From Planctomycetota bacterium (lineage in GTDB: Bacteria; Planctomycetota; UBA8742; UBA2392): a DNA stretch of 64,000 nt. Below are positions 1-12,281 of this stretch, piece by piece. Below the pieces are notes generated by a model that saw only the letters and a list, made by a program, of their open reading frames with translations, ran no database searches and had not been told where the DNA came from. The position numbers and the translations under genes are program-made. The DNA lies in contig JADJRK010000001.1 in NCBI GenBank assembly GCA_016712285.1, positions 3,410,001 to 3,474,000 on the forward strand, written 5' to 3'. The number at the start of each line of letters is the position of its first letter. Position 1 is the first letter of the stretch.

Positions 1-302
1 ACGCCCGAGGCTGTCAGCGGAATGATGTCGCCCTGTGTGCTCGTGATATTGCGCCCCGCACCCGCACCGTCGCTGAGTGTCAGAATGCTGAGCTGGTACC
101 CATCGGCGCTGACTTTCAGCGAGTCGTTGTTGACCCATCCAAGCCGCGCCGGGTTGTAGTAGACGGCGCTGGTGTCGCTGACGCCACCGATCACGGCGCC
201 GCCCATCAGCGCGCTGCGCGTGCCAAACTGGTGCGTCCAGTAGTGATTGTCCTGGGCGGAGAGTCCGGCGCAAATCATGAGCAGGGCGAGAAGGGCTCGC
301 AT
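1..302 (-). CDS. Outer-membrane-type protein, 5' part (OmpP1/FadL/PorV-like), partial
   Basis: The reading frame opens with an ATG at 302 and runs off the left edge without a stop, so about 100 residues are visible. An AGGAGA ribosome binding site lies just upstream. The N-terminus is a clear signal peptide (MRALLALLMICAGLSA, cleavage probably before QDN). It is followed by a glycine/serine-rich stretch containing SALMGGA and SAVYYNPA. That pattern is typical of the start of OmpP1/FadL-like and PorV-like beta-barrels, where the first strands follow a statement that the protein has a 'PA' loop. The barrel itself lies outside the window. It is the next gene after actF on the same strand, but a strong hairpin separates them, so it is probably a separate unit. 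Family assignment is an inference from the N-terminus only. Confidence 0.6.
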   Translation of the reverse strand, partial: MRALLALLMICAGLSAQDNHYWTHQFGTRSALMGGAVIGGVSDTSAVYYNPARLGWVNNDSLKVSADGYQLSILTLSDGAGAGRNITSTQGDIIPLTASG

Positions 303-362
303 GGTGTCTCCTGTGGCAACGGGGCACCGGATTATCGAACCGCGGTGACCGAATACCAATAG

Positions 363-395
363 CCAAGTACCAATGCCGGGGGCATTGGTACTTGG
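363..395 (-). terminator. Perfect 15-bp hairpin after actF
   Basis: A perfect 15-bp stem (363-377 with 381-395, three-base loop) begins 28 bases after the actF stop codon. There is no clean T-run after it on the minus strand, so it may be a factor-assisted terminator or an mRNA-stabilising structure that separates the act operon from the outer-membrane gene. Confidence 0.55.
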
Positions 396-422
396 GAACG
401 AAGTGGTGGGATTTGCAGTGTG

Positions 423-1649
423 CTACAGGTGGTGATGGACCGACTCGACGTAGTACGGGTCTTTCTTGGCCAGCAGCGGTGCCTTCTCCAGCGCCTTGAG
501 CGTGACGAACAGGAACAGGCCCAGCACGCCGACAAGGGTCCCGACGACAACCACTGTCCATACGCCGGCTGAGGCATGCGGGATGCCATCCACAGGGTGC
601 GAGCGTGGCGCCACGAGCTGCCACAGGTCAATGAAGCGTCCACCCAGCGCAAAGAAGGCGGCGATGGCAAGCATCTTCGGGTTTCTCTTGTTCGGCCGCG
701 GCAAGAGAATCAGGAACGGGATCACCCAGTTGATCAGCGGGTTCAGCCCGAACGAAACCCAGAACCACGGGCCTTCCCAGCGGGCGAGGTAGTGCTGCGT
801 TTCTTCGGGGATGTTCGAGTACCAGATCAGCATGAACTGGCAGAACCAGATGTAGGCCCAGAACGTGGCGGATGCCAGCAGCCATATGCCCACGTTGTGG
901 TAATGGTTTTCGTTCACCGACTTGCGCAGGTAGCCTGTCTGCTGCAGGAAGATCAGCAGCAGCGCCAGCATCGCAAACCCGCTCTCCATGATGCCGGCAA
1001 ACTGGTAGACGCCGAACATGGTGCTGAACCAGGTGGGCTCGACGCTCATGATGTAGTCAATGCTGGCAAAGGTCACGGTAGTGGCGAACAGGGCCGCGTA
1101 CGGCGCGGCGACGCGGCGGCCGGTGGTGGTGTGCTTGACGTCGCCATCCACATCCTGTTTGCGCGACGCGCGCACCAGTGCCCACGACGCGGCAATCCAG
1201 ACGCCGAAGTAAATCGCCATGCGGATCACGAACGAACTGGGGTTCAACCAGGCTGTCTTGCCCGCGATCAATTCACTGTGCAGGTCGCCATGGTCCACCG
1301 GGTGTGCCCAGTCGTAGAAGTCGCTGAACAGGGCTGCCAGCGCAATCAGCACGAACGTGCCCGCGGCGACGGGCAGATAGCGCGTCATGGCTTCGGGCAC
1401 GCGCTTGATCACCACATGCCAGCCGCTGCTGGACAGGTGCGAGATGGAGATGAACAGAGTTGCAAACAGCGGGAAACCGAGGCAGTACCACGCCGCGATC
1501 ACCCACCCGGTCATCGCCAGTTCAACGCCGCCGATCCAGGTGAGGCCAAACGCGATCAGGCCCAGGACCATCATCCCGACGCTGGCCAGCTTGGCCAGCA
1601 CGGGAAAGCTGAAGTGTTCGGGCTCGTCCATGACAGTCACGGTTGCCAT
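423..1649 (-). CDS. actF: Alternative complex III subunit ActF (quinol:cytochrome c oxidoreductase, quinone-binding subunit 2)
   Basis: A 408-residue polytopic membrane protein of the NrfD/PsrC fold, with about ten hydrophobic segments and short loops. It is the second large membrane subunit of alternative complex III, homologous to ActC, and helps hold the membrane arm; the quinol site is usually assigned mainly to ActC. Its place at the 3' end of actABCDEF and its length fit the family. It starts one base after the actE stop (1650), which implies translational coupling. The C-terminus ends in a short histidine run (HHHL). No cytochrome oxidase genes follow, although caa3-type oxidase genes often do in other genomes. 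Confidence 0.93.
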   Translation of the reverse strand: MATVTVMDEPEHFSFPVLAKLASVGMMVLGLIAFGLTWIGGVELAMTGWVIAAWYCLGFPLFATLFISISHLSSSGWHVVIKRVPEAMTRYLPVAAGTFVLIALAALFSDFYDWAHPVDHGDLHSELIAGKTAWLNPSSFVIRMAIYFGVWIAASWALVRASRKQDVDGDVKHTTTGRRVAAPYAALFATTVTFASIDYIMSVEPTWFSTMFGVYQFAGIMESGFAMLALLLIFLQQTGYLRKSVNENHYHNVGIWLLASATFWAYIWFCQFMLIWYSNIPEETQHYLARWEGPWFWVSFGLNPLINWVIPFLILLPRPNKRNPKMLAIAAFFALGGRFIDLWQLVAPRSHPVDGIPHASAGVWTVVVVGTLVGVLGLFLFVTLKALEKAPLLAKKDPYYVESVHHHL

Positions 1650-2354
1650 TTACTTGCCCTCCTGCAACGAGCGCAGGTACACGATAATCTTCCAGCGGTC
1701 GTCATAGTCGACGTGGCTGGCGTGCGCGGGCATCGTGTTAAAGCCGTGGGTGATGGTGTGAAAGATCTCGCCGTCGGTCAGGCGGTCGCGGACGGCCGCG
1801 TTGTCGATCGTGGGCGCGCCGATGCCGAACTTGGTGACGGGCGCGTTGCCCACGCCATCGACACCGTGACAGCCCTGGCAATTCATCGTGAACAGGCGCT
1901 TGCCGCGGGCCAGCAGCGCTTCGCGCTCGGCCCCCGTCTTGCCGGTGTACGGGTTGGCCAGCGTGCGTGACTGCACGCGGCCCGCCTCACCCGCGGGAAT
2001 GTCCAGCCACTGTTGCCCACGGTAATAGGTGCCGTCGGGCGGTGGCATGTCGGCTGTGCCCCATTGCTCAATCGGGTTAGGCAGCCGGGCATTGTTCCAT
2101 TCGGGGTAATGATGCATCTGCTGGCTTTCCCACGCCTTGCTGTAGGCCATGTCGGGCATGTACTCGAAGTTGCGCTTGTTGAAGTCGCGCAGCACGTAGC
2201 CGGCAACCAGGCCGGACACAATGGCGCCGATCAGCGCGCCGATGCCAATCCAGATGCGGGCGGGCTGTTTCTTTTCATTGCGTGCCACGAAGTCATGCGC
2301 GACGTTTACCGCCTGCACGTGGACGTCAACGACCTTGTCGAAGGCTTTCTGCAT
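1650..2354 (-). CDS. actE: Alternative complex III monoheme cytochrome c subunit ActE
   Basis: A 234-residue protein with one N-terminal membrane helix (about residues 33-55) and a C-terminal cytochrome c domain carrying a single CQGCH heme motif at 159-163. A methionine in the NTMPAH segment near residue 208 is the likely sixth ligand. ActE passes electrons from the complex towards the terminal oxidase or a soluble carrier on the outer face of the membrane. The start codon overlaps the actD stop by one base (TAATG arrangement), showing coupling. Length and position match the family. Confidence 0.92.
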   Translation of the reverse strand: MQKAFDKVVDVHVQAVNVAHDFVARNEKKQPARIWIGIGALIGAIVSGLVAGYVLRDFNKRNFEYMPDMAYSKAWESQQMHHYPEWNNARLPNPIEQWGTADMPPPDGTYYRGQQWLDIPAGEAGRVQSRTLANPYTGKTGAEREALLARGKRLFTMNCQGCHGVDGVGNAPVTKFGIGAPTIDNAAVRDRLTDGEIFHTITHGFNTMPAHASHVDYDDRWKIIVYLRSLQEGK

Positions 2355-2906
2355 TAGGCCGCCCCCTCCGGGCCGCTGTTGATGTCGTAGTCAGCGTCCA
2401 CTTCGCGAATGTCCTCAGCGTGGTTGGCGGTGAAAATCTCGCGGGCCTTGGCCTCGTTGAAGTCTTCGTCCATTTCCAGCACGATCACGAAGCGGTCGTC
2501 TGTCTGGCGCGCATGAAACAGGCGCGCCTGCTTGCCGGGAAACAGGAAGCAGAAAGCAAACAGTGCCAGCATCGTGCACACGCCGCCGAACAGCACGGTC
2601 AGCTCAAACATGATCGGGATCATGGCCGGGATCGGCAGCGTTTCCTTGCCACCGATGTTGAGCGGCCAGTCCCAGTGCGACATGTAACCCATGCCCAGAA
2701 ATGCAATCGTCGTGCCCATCATGCCGCACAGGAATGTCACCCACGTGATCTTTGAAAACGGCAGGCCCATGGCGCGGTCCAGGCCGTGCACGGCATAGGG
2801 CGCCAGCACGTCGTGGTACGTGAAGTTGGCTTCGGTGCAGGCTTTCACGGCTTCGAGGCAGTCGTCCTCGTCGGTGAAGACGCCGAAGAAGAGCTTGTTC
2901 TCTTCA

Positions 2907-2914
<8 letters not shown>
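2354..2914 (-). CDS. actD: Alternative complex III subunit ActD (DUF3341 protein)
   Basis: A 186-residue DUF3341 protein. The first 50 residues are the soluble part (LFFGVFTDEDDCLEA at the start), followed by two transmembrane segments at about 57-80 and 97-125 and a charged C-terminal tail. ActD is a small membrane subunit without cofactors that packs against ActC and ActF. The start lies inside the 3' end of actC (8-base overlap) and the stop overlaps the actE start, so the three genes are translated as a unit. Confidence 0.92.
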
Positions 2915-4325
<1,411 letters not shown>

Positions 4326-4359
4326 ATAGCCTTACTCGGTCCGTTGCTCGTGCTGCGGT

Positions 4360-7353
<2,994 letters not shown>

Positions 7354-7386
7354 GCCGTCCCTGTGTGGCACACTAAGCCCTGCGCA

Positions 7387-7977
7387 CTAGCGATGGCAGG
7401 CGTCGCAGTTCAGCGGCGCTGCCGGTTCCCAGCCCTGCTTCTTGTACTCTTCGTTCCATGTGCGGTGACAGTTCACGCACCAGCCCATGGATAGAATGTT
7501 CTGCTGATGTGCCACGCCCTCGTTTTCCATGGGGCCGTGGCATTCCTGGCACGTGAAGCCTTCGCCATTCTTGGCAATGCGCACGTGTGTCATGTGGTTG
7601 AAGTACACGAAGTCAGGATTGTTGTGCACCTTCTTCCACTCGACACCCGTGCCGTCGGCGAATTTTGATGCCAGCAGCGCAATCCGCTCTTTGCTTTCCG
7701 TGGTGTTGCCCTTGACGGTGTTGTGGCAGTTCATGCACGTCTGCAGGTTGGGCACGCCCGCGTGGCGGCTTTGGTCGGCTGCGGTGTGGCAGTACTGGCA
7801 GTCGATGTTCAGGTAGCCGGCGTGCAGGCGGTGGCTGTAGGGGATGGGCTGTTCGGGCTGATAGCCGGTGTGCAGGTTCGCCAGCTGCACGTCAAAGGTG
7901 TCGCGGATACCCAGCAGCACCGGCATTGCGGTGCCGATGGTGAGCATGAGGAAAAGAATCGCGAGCTTCGCGTTCAT
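7387..7977 (-). CDS. actA: Alternative complex III pentaheme cytochrome c subunit ActA
   Basis: A 196-residue multiheme cytochrome with one N-terminal membrane anchor (about residues 5-22) and five CxxCH motifs in order: CQYCH, CMNCH, CQECH, CVNCH and CDACH, the last at the extreme C-terminus. Five hemes and one anchor are exactly what ActA has in characterised alternative complex III. It collects electrons from ActB and relays them to ActE. It begins three bases after the stop of the NarI-like gene, which suggests co-translation with that gene even though the NarI-like protein is not a standard subunit. Confidence 0.94.
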   Translation of the reverse strand: MNAKLAILFLMLTIGTAMPVLLGIRDTFDVQLANLHTGYQPEQPIPYSHRLHAGYLNIDCQYCHTAADQSRHAGVPNLQTCMNCHNTVKGNTTESKERIALLASKFADGTGVEWKKVHNNPDFVYFNHMTHVRIAKNGEGFTCQECHGPMENEGVAHQQNILSMGWCVNCHRTWNEEYKKQGWEPAAPLNCDACHR

Positions 7978-7980
7978 GTC

Positions 7981-8787
7981 TTAGTGCTTCGCTTTCTCGT
8001 CGGCGCTAACTCCGTACATCAATGCCACGGCACGGCCGGCGTCCAGACTCTCATGCTTGGTGCCGATCAGGCTGTCAAAGCGCCACAACCTTGGGCGCGG
8101 AATCAGCATCAGGGTGATCACACGGCTCTGGCACATGATGGCAAACGCGAGCGAACCCATGATCACGTGCAGCTTGGCGACCGCCGGCAGGCTGTAAATC
8201 GCCGGGTCCGACCCCTGGCTGAACGTGAACGACTCCACCCAGTGCTGCCAGGCCACCGTGGCGGTCCAGACGCTGGCGTGGCGTACCGTCGCCCACGCGA
8301 ACAAGCCGGTGCCCAGGGCGCCCATGACGTGGCCGATGATTGCCAGGTCAAGCAGGTTGAACTTGCGCCGGATCTTGGGCTCAGTCACGAAGCGCAAGAT
8401 CAGGTTCAGGATGCCGAAGGTGGTGAAGAACGCGAAGCCCATCACCATGATCTCAAGAATGTCGCGTGCGATGCTGCTGCTGGCAATCGCCTGCGTCATG
8501 CGCGGCGAGACGATCAGGCAGAAGTGCAGCGTGATCAGCCCCCAGATGCCGACGGACAGCGGCACCGAGCGCAGCTTGCGCTCTTGCCCGTCGGTGAAGC
8601 GCGGGCCCTTGGTCTTTTCCATGCGCAGCCACATCATCACGAACATCGGGCTGCCCAGCAGTGCTGCCACGGAAAGGTAGGGCACGAGCAGCAACAGAAG
8701 ATTGAGCAATGGGTCCACCAGACGCAGGACGTCTTCCCACGTCTGCTGTGGCCACCAACGCAACAATCCACCTGATGGGTCGTCCAT
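7981..8787 (-). CDS. NarI-like membrane cytochrome b (nitrate reductase gamma family)
   Basis: A 268-residue protein with five or six hydrophobic segments and the NarI-family C-terminal signature (KLHVIMG near 206, then SRVITL). In classical NarI two b hemes are held by four histidines. Here H88 and H207 sit where one pair would be, whereas the position matching the last E. coli ligand (in SRLVH) is a threonine, and no histidine lies ten residues from H88. One heme b is therefore more likely than two; this is my alignment by eye. There are no NarG or NarH genes nearby, and it is sandwiched between a diheme cytochrome c and actA, so a role in quinol oxidation or heme-to-heme transfer beside alternative complex III is inferred. 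Confidence 0.75.
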   Translation of the reverse strand: MDDPSGGLLRWWPQQTWEDVLRLVDPLLNLLLLLVPYLSVAALLGSPMFVMMWLRMEKTKGPRFTDGQERKLRSVPLSVGIWGLITLHFCLIVSPRMTQAIASSSIARDILEIMVMGFAFFTTFGILNLILRFVTEPKIRRKFNLLDLAIIGHVMGALGTGLFAWATVRHASVWTATVAWQHWVESFTFSQGSDPAIYSLPAVAKLHVIMGSLAFAIMCQSRVITLMLIPRPRLWRFDSLIGTKHESLDAGRAVALMYGVSADEKAKH

Positions 8788-8792
8788 GTCTG

Positions 8793-10031
8793 TTACTCTT
8801 GCTTCTCTTCTGGTTTGTCCGGTGCCTTGTCTTCGGTCTTCTGTTCGGTCTTCTCTTCGGTTGCTGCTTCAGGCTTGTTTTCCGTAGTGCCTTCGGCGCC
8901 CGCACTCGAAGCCGTGTCACTGGGTGCTTGCGGCTTAGGTTCTTCTGCCGCCACAGGGGCCTCTGCCTTCGGTGCTTCTGGCTTGTGCCCGTACCCGCCG
9001 CCGTGGTCTGCTTCGTGGTCTTCGTCGTGGTGGTGCACTTCAGGTTCGTACGGGCCGTCGATGAATTCCGCTTCCTCTTCCTTGGCAAACAGGTTTGCGT
9101 ACAGGCCGGGTTCCATCAGCAGGATGAACAGCGCCGCCAGCAGCAACGCGAAGATCGGCAGGTAGTTCGACTCGCGCTCAGTACCGACCTGGCGCATCTG
9201 GTAGTCAAAGAACGTCATCACGGCTTCGAGTTCAGAGTCCGTGAGGTGGCCGACACCGTCGCGATAGTAGCGGTGCATGCGCGGCGCATTCTCGCCCGAC
9301 AGAAGATTGAACAGCCCCTGCGCGTACATGTCTTTCTCTTCGCCGCCGTTGGTGCGCGCGGCAACCAGCGTGTGCGAAATGTTCTTGCCCACGTTGCCGC
9401 CGCGAAGCTGGTCATCGGCGCCCACGGTGTGGCAGCCAATGCACGACGGGCCACCGTTACTGAAGTGGCGTGCGCCGGTCACGAACTCGCGGCCGAGGCG
9501 TACCTTCTTCATGTACGCAGCCTCGTCGAAGTCGCGCACGCGGTTGCGAAGGATGTAGTCGATGATGTCCAGGATCTGGCGGTCGGTGATCGTGTCGGCC
9601 AGGCCGCCGCGCGGCGTCATGTCGACGTTTGGTGTGGGACCTTCCTTCTTCTGCATCTCAAGAAAGTAGGGGTCCTTCACGCCCTTGACGTCCTTGATGT
9701 ACTCAAGCAGGCGCTGCTGAACGGCTTTGCCTTCGAACTGGGTTGCAGCTACGCGCTCGTAAAGTCCCGCGAAGCCGGGGCCGACTGTCTTCTTCGTGGA
9801 AAGGGTGTGGCAGGCGGCGCAGGTCGAGAACAGTCTTTCACCAGGGTGCGGCTGTCCCGGTGCCCAACCCACGGGCGCAAACTGGCCGGCATTTTTCACG
9901 CCTTCCGGCAGCTCGGCTTCCGGCACGGGCATGGCCTGGGCATCGACGGTCGTCGCAAAGACACCGAAACCAATGACCGTGCAGAGCACTGCCGCCAAGG
10001 CAAAGAAAACCAAACAGGTCACACGCCGCAC
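8793..10031 (-). CDS. Membrane-anchored diheme cytochrome c with charged C-terminal tail
   Basis: A 412-residue protein from a GTG start at 10031, supported by AGGAG upstream. It has a signal sequence (about 1-31), two cytochrome c domains with CAACH at 71-75 and CIGCH at 197-201, candidate methionine ligands in VDMTPRG and APRMHR, then one membrane helix at about 292-312. The last 90 residues are low-complexity, rich in Glu, Lys, Ala and Pro, and His-rich near 340. The domain order resembles the cytochrome c1/diheme partner of a bc-type b subunit. It is the first gene of the operon, six bases before the NarI-like gene, and the two probably form a b/c unit. Confidence 0.8.
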   Translation of the reverse strand: MRRVTCLVFFALAAVLCTVIGFGVFATTVDAQAMPVPEAELPEGVKNAGQFAPVGWAPGQPHPGERLFSTCAACHTLSTKKTVGPGFAGLYERVAATQFEGKAVQQRLLEYIKDVKGVKDPYFLEMQKKEGPTPNVDMTPRGGLADTITDRQILDIIDYILRNRVRDFDEAAYMKKVRLGREFVTGARHFSNGGPSCIGCHTVGADDQLRGGNVGKNISHTLVAARTNGGEEKDMYAQGLFNLLSGENAPRMHRYYRDGVGHLTDSELEAVMTFFDYQMRQVGTERESNYLPIFALLLAALFILLMEPGLYANLFAKEEEAEFIDGPYEPEVHHHDEDHEADHGGGYGHKPEAPKAEAPVAAEEPKPQAPSDTASSAGAEGTTENKPEAATEEKTEQKTEDKAPDKPEEKQE

Positions 10032-10182
10032 TTACACTTCTCCTGCCGCAGGTTCGTCACCGGTAAAGACAACGCGAGGCCGCTGAGCGCCCCCGTCGCA
10101 TGAATTGCACTGCTTCGCCGGTTGTGAATCCGCCCGGGTCAGACTCAACCCGGCTCCCGCGGAGATGGTTGTATATAAAGGT

Positions 10183-10212
10183 GTAATAGGGGGATAAAGC
10201 CCCTACGTTCAA
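10183..10212 (-). promoter_or_regulatory. Candidate sigma-70-type promoter of the act operon
   Basis: On the minus strand TTGAAC (10207-10212) and TATTAC (10183-10188) are 18 bases apart, in the most AT-rich part of the 299-base gap between lepA and the first operon gene. The start codon is about 150 bases downstream, so a sizeable 5' leader is implied. I see no other gene or recognisable riboswitch in 10032-10330. Confidence 0.4.
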
Positions 10213-10310
10213 GTTGTGCGCAAAAAGCGTCCACCACAGGAGTCTGGCTGCCAAGCCCTATTTCAAAGGGCCTGCAGCCGTGACTGTAGCAACACAAACT
10301 GGGGTGCTCT

Positions 10311-10329
10311 TCGGACCGTATTGGTCCGG
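10311..10329 (-). terminator. Short hairpin after lepA
   Basis: A 7-bp inverted repeat (10311-10317 with 10323-10329, five-base loop) begins one base after the lepA stop codon. There is no T-run after it, so it is a weak terminator candidate only. Confidence 0.3.
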
Positions 10330-10330
10330 A

Positions 10331-12148
10331 TTAGCCCGGCGCGTTGTCTACCTTAAGAACGCTCAGGAAGGCGCCCTGGGGCACCTCAACGCCGCCGATC
10401 ATCTTCATGCGCTTCTTGCCCTTCTTCTGCTTCTCGAGCAACTTCTTCTTACGCGAGATGTCTCCGCCGTAGCACTTGGCCAGCACGTTCTTGCCCATGG
10501 CGCCGATCTTTTCGCTGGCGATGACCTTGCCGCCGATAGCCGCCTGCAGGTTCACCACGAACAGGTGCTTGGGGATTTCCTCTTTCAGCTTTTTCAAAAG
10601 GTTGCGCCCGCGCTGCTCAGCGAACTGCCGGTGCACGATCATGGCCAGCGCGTCCACCTCTTCGCCGGCGATCATGATGCGGACCTTGACCAGGTCCGCG
10701 GGCTCGAAGCCGGTGGTCTCATAGTCCATCGTCGCGTAGCCGCGCGTGCCGGACTTGAGCTTGTCGAAGAAGTCGAAAATGACTTCGGCCAGCGGCATCC
10801 GAAACGTCAGCATCGCGCGGTCGCGCCCCAGGTGTTCCTGGTTCTGGTAAAGCCCGCGGCGCTCGAGGGCCAGGGACATCACGTTGCCGATGTACTCGGT
10901 CGGCGTGATCACGCTGAGGCGCACGATCGGCTCAAGGATCTCTTTGTACTGCGTGGGGTCGGGCAGGTCGCCGGCCTTGGAGATGCGTTCATGGGTGTCG
11001 TCGTTGCGCACGATTTCGTAGGTCACGTTGGGCGCGCTCTGCACCAGGTCAAGGCCGAGTTCTCGCTCAACGCGTTCCTGGAAAATCTCCATGTGCAGCA
11101 GCCCCAGGAATCCGCAGCGAAAGCCGCTGCCCAGGGCATCGCTCTGCTCGGGCACGTATGTGATGCTGCTGTCGGAAAGCGTGATCTTCTGCAAGCCTTT
11201 GCGCAGCGCGTCGAACTCGGCTGCATTGGTCGGATACACGCCGGCATACACCATGGGCTGCGGCTTCTTGTAGCCCGGCAGCGGTTGCACCTGGTCTTTG
11301 AACTTCGCCAGCGTCAGCGTGTCGCCGACGCCCACGTCCTGCACCGTCTTGATGCCGCAGATGATGTAGCCGACTTCGCCGGTGGATAGTTCCGGCTGCT
11401 TGTGCATGCCCATACGCACGACGCCGACTTCCAGCACGTCGAACTCACTGCGTGTGCCGATCATGAAAATGCGGTCGCCCGCGCTTAGCTTGCCTTCGCG
11501 CACGCGCACATAGATGACCACGCCGCGATAGTCGTCGTATACCGCGTCAAAGATCAGCGCGCGCAGTGGAGAATTGATATCGCCCTCGGGCGGCGGCACG
11601 CGCTTCACAATTTCATGCACGAGCTCGTCCACGCCCAGCCCGGACTTGCCGCTGACCCGGATGACCGAGTCAGGCTTGGTGCCAAACGCGGCTTCCAGCT
11701 CGTAGCACGTGCGCTCAAAGTCTGCGGCCACCATGTCGACCTTGTTGGCGACCGGGATCACCTCAAGGTCGGCGCCGATGGCCAGGTACATGTTGGCAAC
11801 GGTCTGCGCCTGGATGCCCTGCGTCGCATCGACCAGCAGCAGCGCGCCCTCACAGGCGTTCATCGCGCGGCTGACTTCATAGCCGAAGTCCACGTGGCCG
11901 GGGGTGTCGATCAGGTTGAACATGTAGTGCTGCCCGTCGACGATCATGGGCAGCGCGATGGCTTTGGCCTTGATGGTGATGCCGCGCTCACGTTCAAGGT
12001 CCATGCTGTCCATGGTTTGCTCGACGAGTTTGCGCTTGTCGACGGCGGCGGACATCCCGAGCAGCCGGTCCGCCAGCGTGGACTTGCCGTGGTCAATGTG
12101 CGCAATGATGCAGAAGTTGCGAATGTGTGAGAGAGGCAGGTCGGACAC
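10331..12148 (-). CDS. lepA: Elongation factor 4 (LepA, ribosome back-translocase GTPase)
   Basis: A 605-residue translational GTPase of normal LepA length. The G1 motif AHIDHGKST lies near residues 16-24, the switch DTPGH near 80 and NKVD near 134. The LepA-specific C-terminal domain is present (AIGGKVIASE, then MGKNVLAKCYGGDISRKKKL), which distinguishes it from EF-G. LepA acts on stalled ribosomes in the cytoplasm. It starts from GTG at 12148 with GAGGG upstream. It lies alone between the act operon and the helical-repeat gene, all on the minus strand. Confidence 0.98.
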   Translation of the reverse strand: MSDLPLSHIRNFCIIAHIDHGKSTLADRLLGMSAAVDKRKLVEQTMDSMDLERERGITIKAKAIALPMIVDGQHYMFNLIDTPGHVDFGYEVSRAMNACEGALLLVDATQGIQAQTVANMYLAIGADLEVIPVANKVDMVAADFERTCYELEAAFGTKPDSVIRVSGKSGLGVDELVHEIVKRVPPPEGDINSPLRALIFDAVYDDYRGVVIYVRVREGKLSAGDRIFMIGTRSEFDVLEVGVVRMGMHKQPELSTGEVGYIICGIKTVQDVGVGDTLTLAKFKDQVQPLPGYKKPQPMVYAGVYPTNAAEFDALRKGLQKITLSDSSITYVPEQSDALGSGFRCGFLGLLHMEIFQERVERELGLDLVQSAPNVTYEIVRNDDTHERISKAGDLPDPTQYKEILEPIVRLSVITPTEYIGNVMSLALERRGLYQNQEHLGRDRAMLTFRMPLAEVIFDFFDKLKSGTRGYATMDYETTGFEPADLVKVRIMIAGEEVDALAMIVHRQFAEQRGRNLLKKLKEEIPKHLFVVNLQAAIGGKVIASEKIGAMGKNVLAKCYGGDISRKKKLLEKQKKGKKRMKMIGGVEVPQGAFLSVLKVDNAPG

Positions 12149-12281
12149 GGAACCCTCGGGCGCTGCAATCGGACGAAGATAGATAGCAACGCACCGCCGG
12201 AGTGCCAGTAGAAGAGGCTCGAATCCGTCACGAGATTGCGTCCGACGGCGCCGTTCACAGCCGGTTACGGCCGTGCGCGTA

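Noticed and set aside
576..1970. 464-codon plus-strand frame opposite actF and actE
   Set aside because: Crosses the boundary of two conserved minus-strand genes and shows no family pattern.
7981..10031. Respiratory nitrate reductase locus
   Set aside because: The NarI-like protein is present, but there is no NarG, NarH or NarJ, and the genes belong to the act operon.
10057..10254. 65-codon minus-strand frame before the act operon
   Set aside because: It overlaps the promoter candidate, has no ribosome site and no similarity I recognise.
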